Assembly (NCBI RefSeq): GCF_030704535.1
Contig: NC_081821.1
Span: 4,045,001-4,109,000, forward strand
Origin: Vitis vinifera
Lineage: Eukaryota; Streptophyta; Magnoliopsida; Vitales; Vitaceae
Direction of reading: 5' to 3'
Length of the DNA stretch: 64,000 nucleotides
Below, in pieces: positions 34,357-47,100 of this stretch (position 1 is its first letter; each line of letters opens with the position of its first letter). The position numbers and the translations under genes were made by a program. A model generated the notes under the pieces. It had not been told where the DNA came from and did no database searches. It worked only from the letters and a program-made list of their open reading frames with translations.

Positions 34357-36412
34357 GGCTGGGGTGTTTGGAAAGGAGGAAAAAAGGGCGAGAAAATGGG
34401 GAAAAGGGGAGGAGAAAGAGTGAGGGGATGGAAGAGGAGATGTGGGGGGATATTTAAGTGAGGGAGGGCGTGGGTTTGAGGGCGCAAGTGGTTTGGGAAA
34501 GAGAAAAGGATGTGAGAAAATTGTAAATTTGTGTTTGATGGGAAACTGCTTGTATTTATTGCCAAATTCTCTCATTGCCCCTCTCTTGTCTGCCTCCGGT
34601 TTTCAACCTTTCCCTCTCTGCTTTCCCCTTTTTCTATTCCTGCTTCCGCCACCCCATCCTTCGTTTTTCCTTTTCTCTCTTACTGCGACCATTCAAAGGA
34701 AAAATACGGGAGAAAGACGGTCAGTTACGTAAAAAGAATCTAATCTAAATCCCACACAAGCAACCACGTCCTTGGTTGATTCTGATGGACGGACGTTGAT
34801 CAAGGTTACTGCGGTCTTTTCAATCCCCCAAACAACGAGGCCAAGATTGTAATTAAAGGGAATCTCAGGGTCAACAGTATCTTCGACGCCATGCATATTG
34901 CTCCAAAACTACATGCAGCATGAACACGACACGTGTAAAGCCTTACAGAGCTCAGAGTGCTGACTAGTCGCCACATAGTGGCTCACACCTTGAGAATAGA
35001 GGCATCCTCGCACGCGCCACATTTACACGCGCCAAACACGGAGATTCATCCCAGTCGGGTGAGTCATCTGCCCACGTGAAAAGTCACACTTAACTGGGGT
35101 ATGATTGGAGGGCAGGAGTGGAGGGCGCGTTGGGTAGGAATAAGAATTGGGGAGCGTGGAAAACGCCGCCCTAAGTTTCCACTCCCGGTTTTGTGGAATC
35201 CGTACACTGGTTTTAAATCGTGACTGTGGGCGCCCTTTGGACTGGGCCTCTGGTTTTGGTGTCCATGCTTATCCTATAAGCGTGGAGCCGACGTTTCCCT
35301 TTTCCAATAATTTAATCCCCTTTTCTAATAATTAAACAAAACCACCACCCTTCACATTAATTTATTCAATTAAAAAACCAATACCTTTGGATTCATTAAT
35401 TATTACCTAATATTCAAATTAAATATTAATCATTCGATTAAAGACCAATAAATTTGGAATAATTTAAATCACACGAATAAAGTCTACCGTCCATCATTAT
35501 TTTATTTATTTAAAATAAAATAATTAAATATAAAAAATAAAAAAATAAAAAAAATTAAGAATTAAGTTGTCATCATGATAGAAAATTTTGTTCTCCGTCA
35601 CCATACTAGAGAATAATAAGGCCACGATTTTTTTTTGGAGATGGATTGTTTGACAAAAGCGGAGTGAGTCTGTGGCAATAATAATTATCCGGCGGAATAT
35701 GAAGAAGTTTGACTCAATTCTTATTCAATATTTTTAATTACAAATTTTATGTTGCAATAAAACAAATATTTTATTTTGGAAACGTTTAAAATATTCGATC
35801 TCAAGTGCTTGACAACTCGTAAACTTTACTAACTATAAAATTATAGATGATTAGGTCTAGAGATATTTGCAATTTGGAAATCTTAGGGACTGTTTGCCCA
35901 CATGATTTAAAAATAATTTTTTAAAATTTATAACATTATTATATCATTGCTTTTTATAAATAATTTGTAGAGAATGAGTAAAAATTATTTTCATCAATTT
36001 TTAAAAAAATATAGGTTTCGGCTTATTATTTTAAAATATTTTTAATTTTAAGTTATTATTTTGTCAATAAAACCATGCTCAATGTATTTAGTGATTTAAA
36101 TTAATAATTAAATTATTTAAATAATTTACCAAATACATTATACTTGTTATTCAATGTTGGATTGTTTGGTTTATTTTGTTAATAGTTTGCAACACCTATA
36201 AAACGTGAGATGGAAACCCATGTGTAAACAAGAATTTCAAAAAGCGTAAGTTCCATATTAGTTTAAATGAGAAGTATGTTTTTATATTTGCCTCATCTAA
36301 CATCTTTTTCTCATTTAAAAAATAAAAAATTTAAAAATTAAATCAATTCAACCGGAATAAGAAGTGTGAATGAACATCTTATTCATTTTATCTTTTATTC
36401 CATACTTGGATG
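34357..36412. other. LBD upstream region and AT-rich intergenic DNA
   Basis: 34357-34700 holds a pyrimidine-rich (on the gene strand) leader. 34900-35120 is more GC-rich, with CACGTG-like cores (gacacgtgta near 34929 and cccacgtgaa near 35072), possible G-boxes. Beyond about 35300 only AT-rich DNA is seen; no gene recognised. Confidence 0.4.
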
Positions 36413-36417
36413 GGTGA

Positions 36418-37159
36418 TGTAGGGACCCCTCCCTCCGAGATACGTGACACGCATCTTACAGTGACACATGATATGCATTGTCATCCGGGTCACCCTCATC
36501 CGGATCTTCCTATAAAGCACACATGACGCGCTTTTTCCATCTGGACTGCCTCAAGGAAGAGCAAACGACGCTTACAAAGCATAGACATCCGGACGGCTTC
36601 CATAAATGCGTCTGCTCCACAATACATCCGGATAACCAACATGGGCTATCCGGATATGATTGTCCGGATCATTGACTAAAGTAAAGCGAGTCTTACACGC
36701 TATCACAACAACCAGACATGACCCACGTCCCATCACTTGCAGAGTGAAAGGACGAGTTGAGGTGACAACAAGTCACTTCCCACGATCTCTGACAGCCGCA
36801 TCACCTACCACGGTTTCTAACAACCGTCCGTAGGATGGTGATGACCCTGCTGCCATCTAATGTCATCATGACAACATAAAATATCTCCCCACCATTAATG
36901 AGAGGAATAGTACTCCTGACACTATATATAAACCTTCACACGAAGAGGAAGGTAATCTCCTGATACCTAGTAAAAGGTCAACTGATTTATATCTCCCTCT
37001 CTAACCATGGCTAACAAAACCATCGGAGGGTGCGTCCGGACACCCTGTCCGAATGCCTTTTGCAGGTATAACGACTGAATCAAGAACCTATTTTGGTTGA
37101 GGTCGCGCATCCATCCATTTGGCAACTACGTGGAACACCAGGAGCGCGAGGTATCAACA
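36418..37159 (+). mobile_element. Solo LTR, 742 bp, with perfect GGTGA target duplication
   Basis: Begins TGTAGGGACCCCTCCC and ends GAGGTATCAACA. GGTGA is at 36413-36417 and 37160-37164. Contains a TATA box TATATATAAA near 36923 and repeated catccgga motifs. No internal domain follows. The short open frame at 36478-36675 is not a gene. Confidence 0.88.
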
Positions 37160-38876
37160 GGTGATAGAAATAAAATTAAAAGTGATTCTAATGGAAATGA
37201 AATTTTATGAAGAAGGTATTTTGATTCTGTAAGATATTTTTAAATATTAAAAAATTAAAGACTCTTTTGAATAAGTTATTTTTTTAAACAATTTTTTTTT
37301 TTTTGTAATACTAAATTCAATTTTATATAATATAATTTTAATTTAATTAACATCTTATTAAAAATATAAAAAAATTTAATCAATAGATTCAAAATATTCA
37401 AAATAAATAATTTTTAATAAAATATTAATATTAATACTATAATAAAGTCATAAATTATATTTTTTTCTATAAATATTATAAAAGTAAAGGCATTAACATT
37501 AATTGATCTATTTTGTTAAAAATAAATAATAATAGTTTTTAATGCCATTTTGTAGACCCCTTTTTTTTTAAACCAAAGTTTTTTTTTTCTTTCTTCTCTT
37601 TTTTATTTTTTTTACCACCCGAGGGGAGCTGGTAGCACCTTGGACGAGTGGGGGACCGACTTCCATGAAGCTTCATGCATGAGACGCATAGCCTTGGACG
37701 TGACCACCTCGCCATTGTGGTGGTTGAAGTTTCAGAGGATGACGGTTGGAGCAACAAAGCAGGTAGCGACTTGCGAGGGAAGAAATAAACAGGGGAGGAG
37801 TGAAAAGCTTAAAAGGGAGCAAGAGAGGTTGAAGAATGGTTCAGAGGAAAATTCAAGAGAGCTTGAGAGGGAACCAGTGAAGAGCCTTAGAGAGAAACTG
37901 AAGAAGAAGTAGGGGAGGAGCTCGTCAGTTCGGTCTAGGTATGGTTTCAGCATTCTTTTGTATTTTCTCATCTCAGACGGTTCTATCCTGTTTCCTGATG
38001 ATTTTTAGGTTCATTTGCTGATTGGTGTGAATATTAAGGGCCACTTGTTTGCTTTGCTATACCTGCTTTTTATGTGCGTGCTCTGTTAGGGCCTCATGTT
38101 TTGATATCTTTATTTATCTCTGGAAAATACTTAATGTATTAATCTTTCCCTGAATTTGATAAATAGAAATCCTGCTCTTGCTTCATGAGATTTTTCCACC
38201 TATATCCAGCTCATTGATCATCATGAAATGGAACTAAATGTAGCATAATTTCTTTCTCTTGTACATTTTTTGTTTTTCTTCATTTTACCTTCTGTTTTTA
38301 GCATTTTTTGGAGTGTTGGTATCATGTTCAGTTTGGCCGTCTGGATTTGGGGTGTTTTTGAGAGAGATTAGCATTAGAGTCTTTGGGAGACATTGCCCCT
38401 ATTGTATATTTGGTAAGCTGAAGGTTATCTATCTAAGGAAGGCTTGAAGGAGTGGCCTGAGTTGTCATCACCAGCTGCATCTCAACAACCAGTTGGTTCA
38501 CTGAATATGTCCAGGGCTGATTTCAGAATGGCTTCCCAACAACATGGATCATTTTCCAGAGTTGGACTATACCCTGCATGCGTGAAACGCTATTTTCGCA
38601 TGGCCACCTTAGATCCTATGTTTTCCATTTCCCACTGAACACACCTCCTGCCCACCGAACCCGTTTCCCCTACACCACATATCCTCCATGCCCACCTTTA
38701 AACCCACTTCTCTCTCTAAATCTTCACATACCCATTTTCTCCATTTATCTCACCCCTTGCAGTAGCTCCCTTCACCATCAAACCATCACCAAACCACCAC
38801 CTGCACCACCACCAACTCCTCCACCAAGCCACCCACGGATAGAGAAAAGAAAAGGAGAGATTTTAGAAAGAGAGAA

Positions 38877-39083
38877 ATGGCACCAGTGTTGCAGAGCTCT
38901 CAGCCATGGGTGGAATAATATCGTCCAAAGCAAGTGAAGGGTGTAGCTCACTAGGACGAGGTGGTTCGAGTGTTTACCAGCGCTCTTGAGACCACAAACT
39001 GCCCGCACATGCTATTCTATGGGTCGCCCGATACCAACAAAACCACCACTGCACTTGCCATTGCTCATCAACTTTTTTGGTTT
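38877..39083 (+). pseudogene. RFC4 (replication factor C subunit) first-exon fragment
   Basis: A single frame reads MAPVLQSSQPWVE, stop, YRPKQVKGVAH, stop, then DEVVRVFTSALETTNCPHML and KTTTALAIAHQLF, matching the N-terminus of plant RFC4 as I remember it. Two in-frame stops and damage to the Walker A region (GSPDTNKT where a GxxGxGK loop is expected) mark it as dead. Sequence after LF looks like the start of an intron and pyrimidine-rich leader-like DNA precedes the ATG, so capture was probably from genomic DNA and not cDNA. It lies inside the 3.65-kb LTR. Confidence 0.85.
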
Positions 39084-39129
39084 ATTCTTATTAGAGGTTT
39101 TGAGGGAGTGAGGGAGGGAGGGGGGGGGG

Positions 39130-39160
<31 letters not shown>

Positions 39161-39723
39161 GTTTGAAGATGATTGGACACTAATGCAATGAAGGAAATAT
39201 CTACTAGAGAAAATATCACTAAATTCAAGATTTCATATTTTTGAACCACTGTGAGTTGGTGGAAGATATTTTTAAGAATCTTACACTAGAACTTCCTGGT
39301 TAAACTTGATGGACCAAAAATGATATCTATAAAAGGAGAATCTTAATAAGAGAAACTAATTCTTGCAATTCATGTTGTTGGTGAGTTTGCAATTATGCTC
39401 AAAGTTGAAATTCCAAGGGAAGTTAGTGGAAGAGAAAAAAACAAAGGTTATTCAATTTTTAAGGGGCACACCCATGGTTATTGATAGTGACATCATGAGA
39501 GAGGTTAATTAATTTGTTAGAAAGTACCAATGACCATGTATATGCCAAATAAACATTTATTAAGACTGACTTTTTTTTTTAAATTTCTTTTTGCTTTGTT
39601 TTGATGTCTAACTGTACTTGTGTGTTTCTAGTTTGTCATATATCCATTTAAATGTTTTTTCAAAATTTCGATTTTTAAATTTAATTTTCAATTTTTCAAA
39701 ATTCCATTTTTCATGTTTATTTA

Positions 39724-40330
39724 TTTAATCATTATTATTTTCATTGTTATTATTATTTCATTTATTTTTAAAATTCCATCTTTAAATAATCCTTCAAAAT
39801 TCCAATTTCCAAAATTTCAGTTTTCACATTTATTTATTTAATCATTATTATTTTCGTTATTATTATTATTCTATTTATTTATTTATTTATTTTTAAAATT
39901 TTATCTTTAAATAACTTTTTAAAATTTCAATTCCCAAATTTAATTCCCAATTTTCAAAATTTTAATTTTTACATTTATTTATTTAATCATTGTTATTTTT
40001 GTTATTATTATTATTCTATTTAATTATTTATTTATTTTTAAAATTTTTCATCTTTAAATAATTTTTCAAAATTCCGATTTTCAAATTTGATTCCCAATTT
40101 CCAAAATTCAAAATTTTCACATTTATTTATTTAATCATTATTATTTTTGTTATTATTATTATTCTATTTATTTATTTATTTTTAAGATTCCATCTTTAAA
40201 TAATTTTTAGAAAATTCCAATTTCCTAATTTAATTTCCAATTTTCAAAATTCCAATTTTCACATTTCTTTTTTATTATTATTATTACTTTATTACTTTAT
40301 TTATTTTTAAATACCATCTTCAAATAATTT
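39724..40330. repeat. AT-rich minisatellite, 113-148 bp units
   Basis: Units marked by tttaatcatt begin at 39724, 39837, 39982 and 40130, with a fifth decayed unit after. Each has tttatttttaaaattccatc and aattccaattttca-like blocks. Low-complexity DNA of the same flavour continues to about 40600. Confidence 0.8.
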
Positions 40331-41574
40331 CCTAAACTCCAATTCTCAAATAATTTTCAAAATCCCAATTTCTTTCAAATTTAATTTCCAAAATTCTAAT
40401 TCTTAAACTTAATCTTCGAAACTCCAATTTTCAAATAATTTTCAAAATTCCAATTCCTTTTAAATTTAATTCCCAAAATTCCAATTCTTAAATATAATTT
40501 TCAAAACGCCAATTTTCAAATTTTTTTTTAGTTTTCAATTTTCGAATAAATTTCAAAACTTTAGTTTTCTTTCAAATAATTTTGATTTCATTCCATTTTT
40601 CAAATATTTCTTTAATCCTACCACACTTCATCTTTCCTTAAGGTTCAGGGTCACTAAAAATCCCATTTTTAATAAATTTGTTGCCTTTTTCTTTGAGGCA
40701 AGTACCTTCATAAATTTTTCTTTGATTTTAAAATAATTTTTATGTTCCTCTTGATTTTTAAATAAACAATAATGAATTTTTTTTTTCATAATTTCAAAAT
40801 AATGGAATTTGTGAAACTAATTCATTCAAGATAAATTGGGCTTTGGTGGAGGTCCTATGCATGAGTTTTCTCTCTTGATTGTCAGCTGTTATACTTAATA
40901 AATATTGTTTGATCTTTGTCTTACTTTTTGATATGAATGTGATAATTTTATACTCAAATTAACCTTGTTTCTATGATAACGCACTATTAATTGTTGTTAA
41001 GGTACGATCTCACAGACTGTCTTTTTCAAATAAGGAGTCACACTTAGAGTTTTTTTCTTATTTTGTTTACCCTTTAAAAATAAAACAAAAATAAGTGGCG
41101 ATTTCAAGCCATTTTTTGAACAATAAATCATTTTTCAAATAAAAAGTGAGTTCGCCAACGAGTGGAAGTGCATGAGCCGAAATGCGGGGTTCACACATTT
41201 ATAAAATTATATAAATATTATAAAAATATGAATATTAATATCTTATAAAAGCATAATTAATTGTTAAAAATAAAGAATAATCATTCAAAATTAATAATTG
41301 TTAATATTATTTTATTTTAAATGTATATAAAAACAAAGACAATTTAATTTTTTAAGGTATCGATGAACCAAAATTTTCATTATATGCATACATTTATTAT
41401 TTAATTATGAATATTGTATTTTAAATTATTTTATTTAATCTATAATTAATTAATCAATTTTTATTTATTTATTTCAAATTATACTTAAAAATTATATGAT
41501 TTATTAAAGAATTCAAAACATTAATTATGTCCATTATTTTTTGTTGTCATTATATATATATTTGAGTTTCAAAA

Positions 41575-42060
41575 TATTTTTTAAAATTATTAAGTTTATT
41601 AATAAATTCAATATAAAATATCACGTGATTTAAAATTCATTTTTTTAAAGAAAAAAAATATCTATTTTATTTTGTTTTTAAAAATTATTTTAAAGAATAA
41701 CAACCATGATATCAATTTTTAAAAACAATTTTGTTTGTAAATTATGTGCCCAAATAGGATTTTATTATTTAGCAAAAAAAAAATCTCAAGTATTTTTTTT
41801 AACTGAAAATAAAAAATTATTTTAAATCATATATACAAATATTATTGACAAATTATTTTTATTATTTTTATTTTTATTCCTATTTTTACTTAACATTTGA
41901 ATGAAAACAAATTATCATTACTACCTCACATTTCTATATGCATCCAAATACAAGAGTTGAAACCACTAAATTCATTCATATTTAAGAGAAAATATTAATA
42001 GAAACAAAATATTTATTTTCATTTCTCATTCTCACGTACGAAAACACTCCATTAGATTAA
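41575..42060. repeat. Dispersed repeat, partner of 30690-31200
   Basis: Diverged direct copy of 30690-31200, ending near cattctcacgtacg. The rest of 42060-43660 is AT-rich DNA with small MITE-like tracts and a 31-bp tandem duplication near 43013-43074 (aattatgcaaa...agaaggatta). No gene seen. Confidence 0.6.
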
Positions 42061-43669
42061 CCATTGATTGAATGCAAAAAATAATTTTTAAATGTTCAAT
42101 TCAGATAATTGTATGATTTGTTTTAATCAAACACAAAACATTTGTTTTTTTTTCAAGATTTAAACAAATTATATATATAAAAAAATAATAATGAATTTTA
42201 AAACTCAATTTTACTTTTTTTTTTAAGTAAAATTTTCACTACTTAAATAAAAGGTAATTTTATTTATAAAAAAGAAGTAAATAATAATGGTAAAATTATT
42301 CTTCTTCTTAAAAGTACTAAATGGGATTTTAGAGAAGCTTTAAACAAAAATATAAATAATTGAAACATACAAACCTGTGCATTTGGTAATGATTTTAGAA
42401 AGTGTTTTTAATTTTTTTAATACATGAAAAATAAAATATTTCAAGTGTAAGAAAGTTTAAAAGCATTTTATAAAATTACTACCAAATATACTCCAAGTCA
42501 TTAATAAAAAAGATTTTAGAAATTAGAGTAACATTTACATGTCATTTATTTTGATGGCATGTAAAATGACACGTCAAATATATTTTTTTAATTTATAAAA
42601 ATATGAAAATGAGGGCATTTTAGGTATTATATTTAATGAAATAAAATGTATTGTAATATTTTTTGGATTCAAAAAGTGAAAACAGGACATATTTTCATAT
42701 TAGGAAAATGGGAATTAATGTCTACATTTTTTTTTTAAAAATGAAGACGTGAGAAAAAAAATCAGTATACATAAATTTTAATTATTTATGATACATGTAC
42801 ATATAATAAAGTATAATTATCTAATTTAATTTAAATAATTAAATATTTGGGTAGTGTCAATTGCTTAGGGCTTATTTGATAATTATTTTAGCACATTTGA
42901 CAATCACAATTGATAACAAAAAATATGATGTTTTCAGAAAACATATTTTAATTTTTTTTATTTATTTTATGTTTTATGTTTTTACTTGTTTTCTTATAGA
43001 TGTTTTAAAAATAATTATGCAAATATATAGAAGGATTAAAAAATAATTATGCAAACTTATAGAAGGATTAAAAATAAAACACTAGATATAAATATTATTT
43101 TAAAAATAGGTTAAAAATATTTAATATTTTTAAACAAAATCTTGTTTTATAAAGTATTAGAGAACAATACTAAAAAATCATTCTCAAAAACTATTTTTGA
43201 GAGCTATTTTCAAAAATGGTTGTCGAATTCCAAACCCTATGCTAATCTAAATCCTAAAAAGGTTACACAAGGTTTTGAAAAATAGTTGTGGAGAACTATT
43301 TTTGGATTTTTTGTAAATAAATAGCTATTTGGGAATTTGAGAAATATTCTTAATCCATTTTTCTATATTTTTAAATATTTTTTAAAAATAAATTTTATCT
43401 GTAATATTTTATTTTGGATTATTCTCAATATTTGTATAATTATATTTTAAAATATTTGTAAGAAAATATTTGAAAATAATAAAATAGATTATTAGAAAAT
43501 AAATTTTATGAATAAGGAACGATTTTTTTTTTAATTTATTTTTTTAATTATCAGGTATGTCTACCAAACTGTTTTAAAAAACAACGGTAAAACAGGGCCT
43601 AGTGTTTTTGTAATCACATTATGTTCTCATTTCTGTAATTCTCAACCCTTATACTACCGCATTATTTGA

Positions 43670-43799
43670 GCAGGCCTGGCCCAACCTGTTAATCGTGTGA
43701 GGGCCTGGGCCCATAATTAATTCCTCTAGCCCAAACCAGGCCCTTATATATCGAATTAGGAGAGGAGTGTGTCGCGAGAGCAGAGGGAGGAGAGGAGAA
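43670..43799 (+). promoter_or_regulatory. NDUFB10 promoter with site II elements
   Basis: Site II motifs (TGGGCC/T, either strand) at 43678-43683, 43706-43713 (the palindrome TGGGCCCA) and 43728-43733. A TATA-like TTATATATC is at 43744-43752, about 50 bp before the ATG. Clustered site II elements are typical of plant nuclear genes for mitochondrial respiratory subunits and are bound by TCP factors (established knowledge). Confidence 0.75.
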
Positions 43800-44229
43800 A
43801 TGGGGAGAAAGAAGGGAACCGTGGAGTTCGATGAATCGCCGCCGGACGGGTACGATCCGGAGAATCCGTACAAGGATCCGGTGGTGTATTTCGATATGAG
43901 AGAGTATCAGGTGAGGGAGAAGTGGATTGACATAGAGAAAGCCAAGATCTTGAGAGAGAAGCTTAAGTGGTGTTACCGCATCGAAGGTGTCAACCACCTC
44001 CAGAAGTGCCGCCACCTTGTTCAGCAGTACCTCGACGCCACCCGTGGTATAGGTTGGGGCAAGGACGGACGTCACCCGTCCCTCCACGGTTCGCCCCTTA
44101 ATTCTCTGTTTGGTTTCCATGGACATGAAAATTTTTGTTTGTTTCTATTTCCATTCGTTCCGCCAGCTGTTTGATTTTGTCTTTTGATTTTATGGAGCAG
44201 GTCCTAAGGTTGAAGCCGAGTCGGAATGA
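43800..44229 (+). CDS. NADH dehydrogenase (ubiquinone) complex I subunit NDUFB10
   Basis: Accessory subunit of the membrane arm of mitochondrial complex I. Exons 43800-44088 and 44201-44229, joined through a split Gly codon; 105 residues, the usual length for the plant protein. It begins MGRKKGTVEFDESPPDGYDP and contains REKWIDIEKAKILREKLKWC and NHLQKCRHLVQQYL, the conserved core, including the paired cysteines of this twin-Cys family. It ends KVEAESE. No cleavable presequence, as expected. A possible 3' UTR donor (TTCAAG/GTATTG) is at 44252. The match to Arabidopsis NDUFB10-type proteins is strong from memory. Confidence 0.93.
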
Positions 44230-46739
44230 GCCACCCTGCGTGGATTGTTCAAGGTATTGGAAATTTCTTGGTATCATAATCTGTCGTTAGTTCGTAATCG
44301 TTGATTGCTACTTCTTTTGCTTTTTTGTTGAAAATGCATATGAACTACTTTTTTCTTTTTCTCTGTCAAACGAATACTAAAGATTCGGTTAGTTTCGATT
44401 ATTATTTTCTCAGCTCTACATGCTTAGTTACAATTATTTGTATAATTATGATCGTTGTGGCATTACATGGTCCTAAAATTGTAGGGGTAGTATACAGATA
44501 AGTGGATTAGTGACTCCAAATGTTATGATTAGTTTAGATGATTGGATCCTGATCATAGTCTTAGCTTGTTAAGGTGGCTTGCACCTGTCACCAACAACTT
44601 GAAGACATGTATATTTGTTTAATATCATTTATGGTAGTTTAAACTACTACAGAATGAGCAAGCAGTGGTAGAGTAGTTTGGAATGGAGCACATTATAATG
44701 GTTGGAATAAGATATCATGTTGTGCAATGCTGTGGAACGTTGTAGAGTTGTTGAAAAAGTTGGGAATAACAGGAGTATATTTAGTTATACAGAATTATTT
44801 AGATTTCCAATTTTATTGGGATATGAGACCAAATAAAGTTTATTTGAAAGGATTGTCTTTGATGTTGTATTCTTGAGTACCGTCCCATGTGGTGCTTTGG
44901 TATCTCATATGTTAATTCATTTATTAGTGTAAGCAACCCCGTGTATTCAAGTGTGTGCTTTGGCTAGGGTTTGCAGTTAGCTTGAATTCTTGTGTGCCTT
45001 ACAGGGTTGAGCAATAAAATTGGGTGTTTTGAGTGGTTGACATTCTTAAAAGTGTTATACAAGTCTATTAGGATAGACCACTTAGCATCCTTGATTGAAA
45101 GGCTGTTTTTTCATCCTCACCCTCGTTCAACTTTTTAGTCTTTTCCTCTCTTTTTCTTGCCCTTTTTATTGAAAGGTAATAATAATATTAGTGAGAAAAA
45201 GAGAAAGAAGCAAGGTCTTGTACCAGCAAGGTATACATATACACAGTCACACCTGTAGCTCAAGGAAAGACCATTTACAAAGTGCAAAACATTAGGATTT
45301 CAAATCTTCCAAGATTACTGTCCATAAAACCAAAATATCACAATAGTTCATTCAGTCTACGACCAGAGAGGAAAGGTTCTTGTTCTAAGCTATTATGATT
45401 TGGATTACAATGTATATCATTCAAACTTTGTGATTGTAGATAAATAGAGAGATAAATATTGGGGGGAGGATTCAAACTCAAGATCTCTAGTTAACCCAAA
45501 CTTTTATGCCATGTTGAGTTACCAACTTTCTTAAAAGCCCAAGCTTTTAGGATTTGGACCCATAATGTATATCATGCTCTAACACTTCACTTAAAAGCTC
45601 TTTTAGTTCACTCATCCTAAATGCAAGACAAAGCAGAAAAGAGGCTGCTGCTTTCCAATATTGGAGTTCCTTTTTCATAACCATGGACTAAGTCAATCAA
45701 TCACTTTCCAGTTCCTCTCGGAATTCTATTATTGGGTTTATTACCTAAAGCCTAGTGCAAATGTGAATTGCTAAATTTCAATGAGAGGATGGTGAAGAAT
45801 AGCATGATTTTCTGAATTTTCCTTACCACTAGCATATTCAAAATCCAGGACAAATTTTCCATGTCTACTCATCAAATGATCTATAGCTAAGATATTATCG
45901 CTATCAGTTGTCACGCAAAAAAGGCAACTTTCATGGGTGCAAAGTATTCCCATGCAGCCTTCATCAGAAAGTCCTCATTATCTGATGCTTGCCTCATTTG
46001 GAGAATTTGACCAATAAAAACCATTTCTATTATCCCCAAACCAACTTGGCCTCCTATTCACATCCACTTGAGAACCAGAAACTTGACTGTTACCCCTTTC
46101 ATCCTGGTTGAGAATGGGGAGGTGTGGTTTTATGTTTGAGGGTGTTGATTTGGTAGGGCTTTTAAAATTTTCATGATTAGAAACCTTGGGCAACTCAGGC
46201 CTCTTAAAATAGCATTCTTTGTATGGAGAAAAATTTGACTATTGACCAGGCTATGCACTAAGCACTGGCATTTCTAAGTTGCTTGGATTGCATCCATTGG
46301 AAACTTCTTGAAAACCAGAAACCAATTTGTTTAGTGCCGGCAAGCTATTAAATTGGTTTTTGAAAAACCAGTTTTCTCATTGTCCCAAATAAAATAAAAT
46401 AATAATAAATCACATTTACCCAGATCATTTTGCCATGAAATATGTAACTACAAAGAAAGATGAGGGATCCTTCTCTAATCACACAATCCTCTATATAAAT
46501 ATGATCAAAAGTAAGAATAATTGTCTGTTCTAGAAAGCAAATATAATGATACAATTGAAAGCAATTACAATTGCAAAATTAATAATCCCTGAAATCAAAT
46601 GGTTGGCTCCTCTTTTTACGAACTTATCCACCATGGGATTACTTGAGTGAGGAATCCAAGTACTGAAGTTTCTAATTCTAAAGCAATATAAAAAATTTGG
46701 TAAAACTATTCATCAAACTTCCATGAGCCGCCTCCTTTC
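44230..46739. other. Intergenic or 3' UTR-intron DNA with repeat debris
   Basis: No intact gene. 45450-45600 holds one copy of a dispersed repeat (taaaagcccaagctttta, then tttggacccataatgtat) related to 60605-60950. If the NDUFB10 3' UTR is spliced, this is intron. Short minus-strand frames at 45771-46193 have no recognised homology. Confidence 0.4.
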
Positions 46740-47100
46740 TTATTCAGCTAGAATAGGATGACAACTGAATCTCTCTTTATTAGAAGATTGGATAAATCCT
46801 GAGATTTGGTTAGCTTTAAGCCTTTCCACAAAGTACTTTGCCTCCATGGCAATTCCAACTCTAGCATGTTTAGAGAATGCTCTCACTACTGTTCCATGAT
46901 GATTCATAAACCTTAATCCAATTTGTAGTGGTCTTGGGTAACCTAAGAAGCACTCATCAAAATTCAACCTGACACAATGCAATGTAGGAGTCCATATATA
47001 GAGTTTCTCCTCAACCAATAGGTTCCTATCTAACAATATAGTGCTCAATGGGATGCCAATGAATGTTGCATTAGTTGAGGCCTAGAGAGGAGGAAAAATA
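46740..47100 (-). pseudogene. LINE-derived RNase H-like fragment
   Basis: The minus strand reads WTPTLHCVRLNFDECFLGYP, then FMNHHGTVVRAFSKHARVGI and AMEAKYFVERL, the pattern of the RNase H-like domain (RVT_3) at the C-terminus of many plant LINE ORF2 products. It is degenerate and lacks upstream reverse transcriptase. 47100-48950 has no recognised gene; ttgttcag/GAGTAGGC at about 48015 could be a 3' UTR exon acceptor. Confidence 0.7.

Larger units (their letters stand above)
37551..41195 (+). mobile_element. Very long solo LTR (3.65 kb) with perfect CATTT target duplication
   Basis: Begins TGTAGACCCC and ends GCGGGGTTCACA, near-inverted termini of the kind seen in long-LTR plant gypsy elements. 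CATTT occurs directly outside both ends (37546-37550 and 41196-41200). Inside are a decayed RFC4 gene fragment (38877-39083), a (GA)n run (about 39129-39156) and an AT-rich tandem array (39724-40330). No reverse transcriptase domain was found, so it is read as a solo LTR or a large non-autonomous derivative. The gypsy/Tat-Ogre assignment is inference. Confidence 0.75.

Noticed and set aside
36478-36675. Plus-strand frame of 65 codons with His/Cys residues resembling a zinc finger
   Set aside because: Lies inside a solo LTR, with no recognised finger spacing.
39129-39156. GA-rich run as a functional GAGA element
   Set aside because: Simple microsatellite within a dead LTR; no associated gene.
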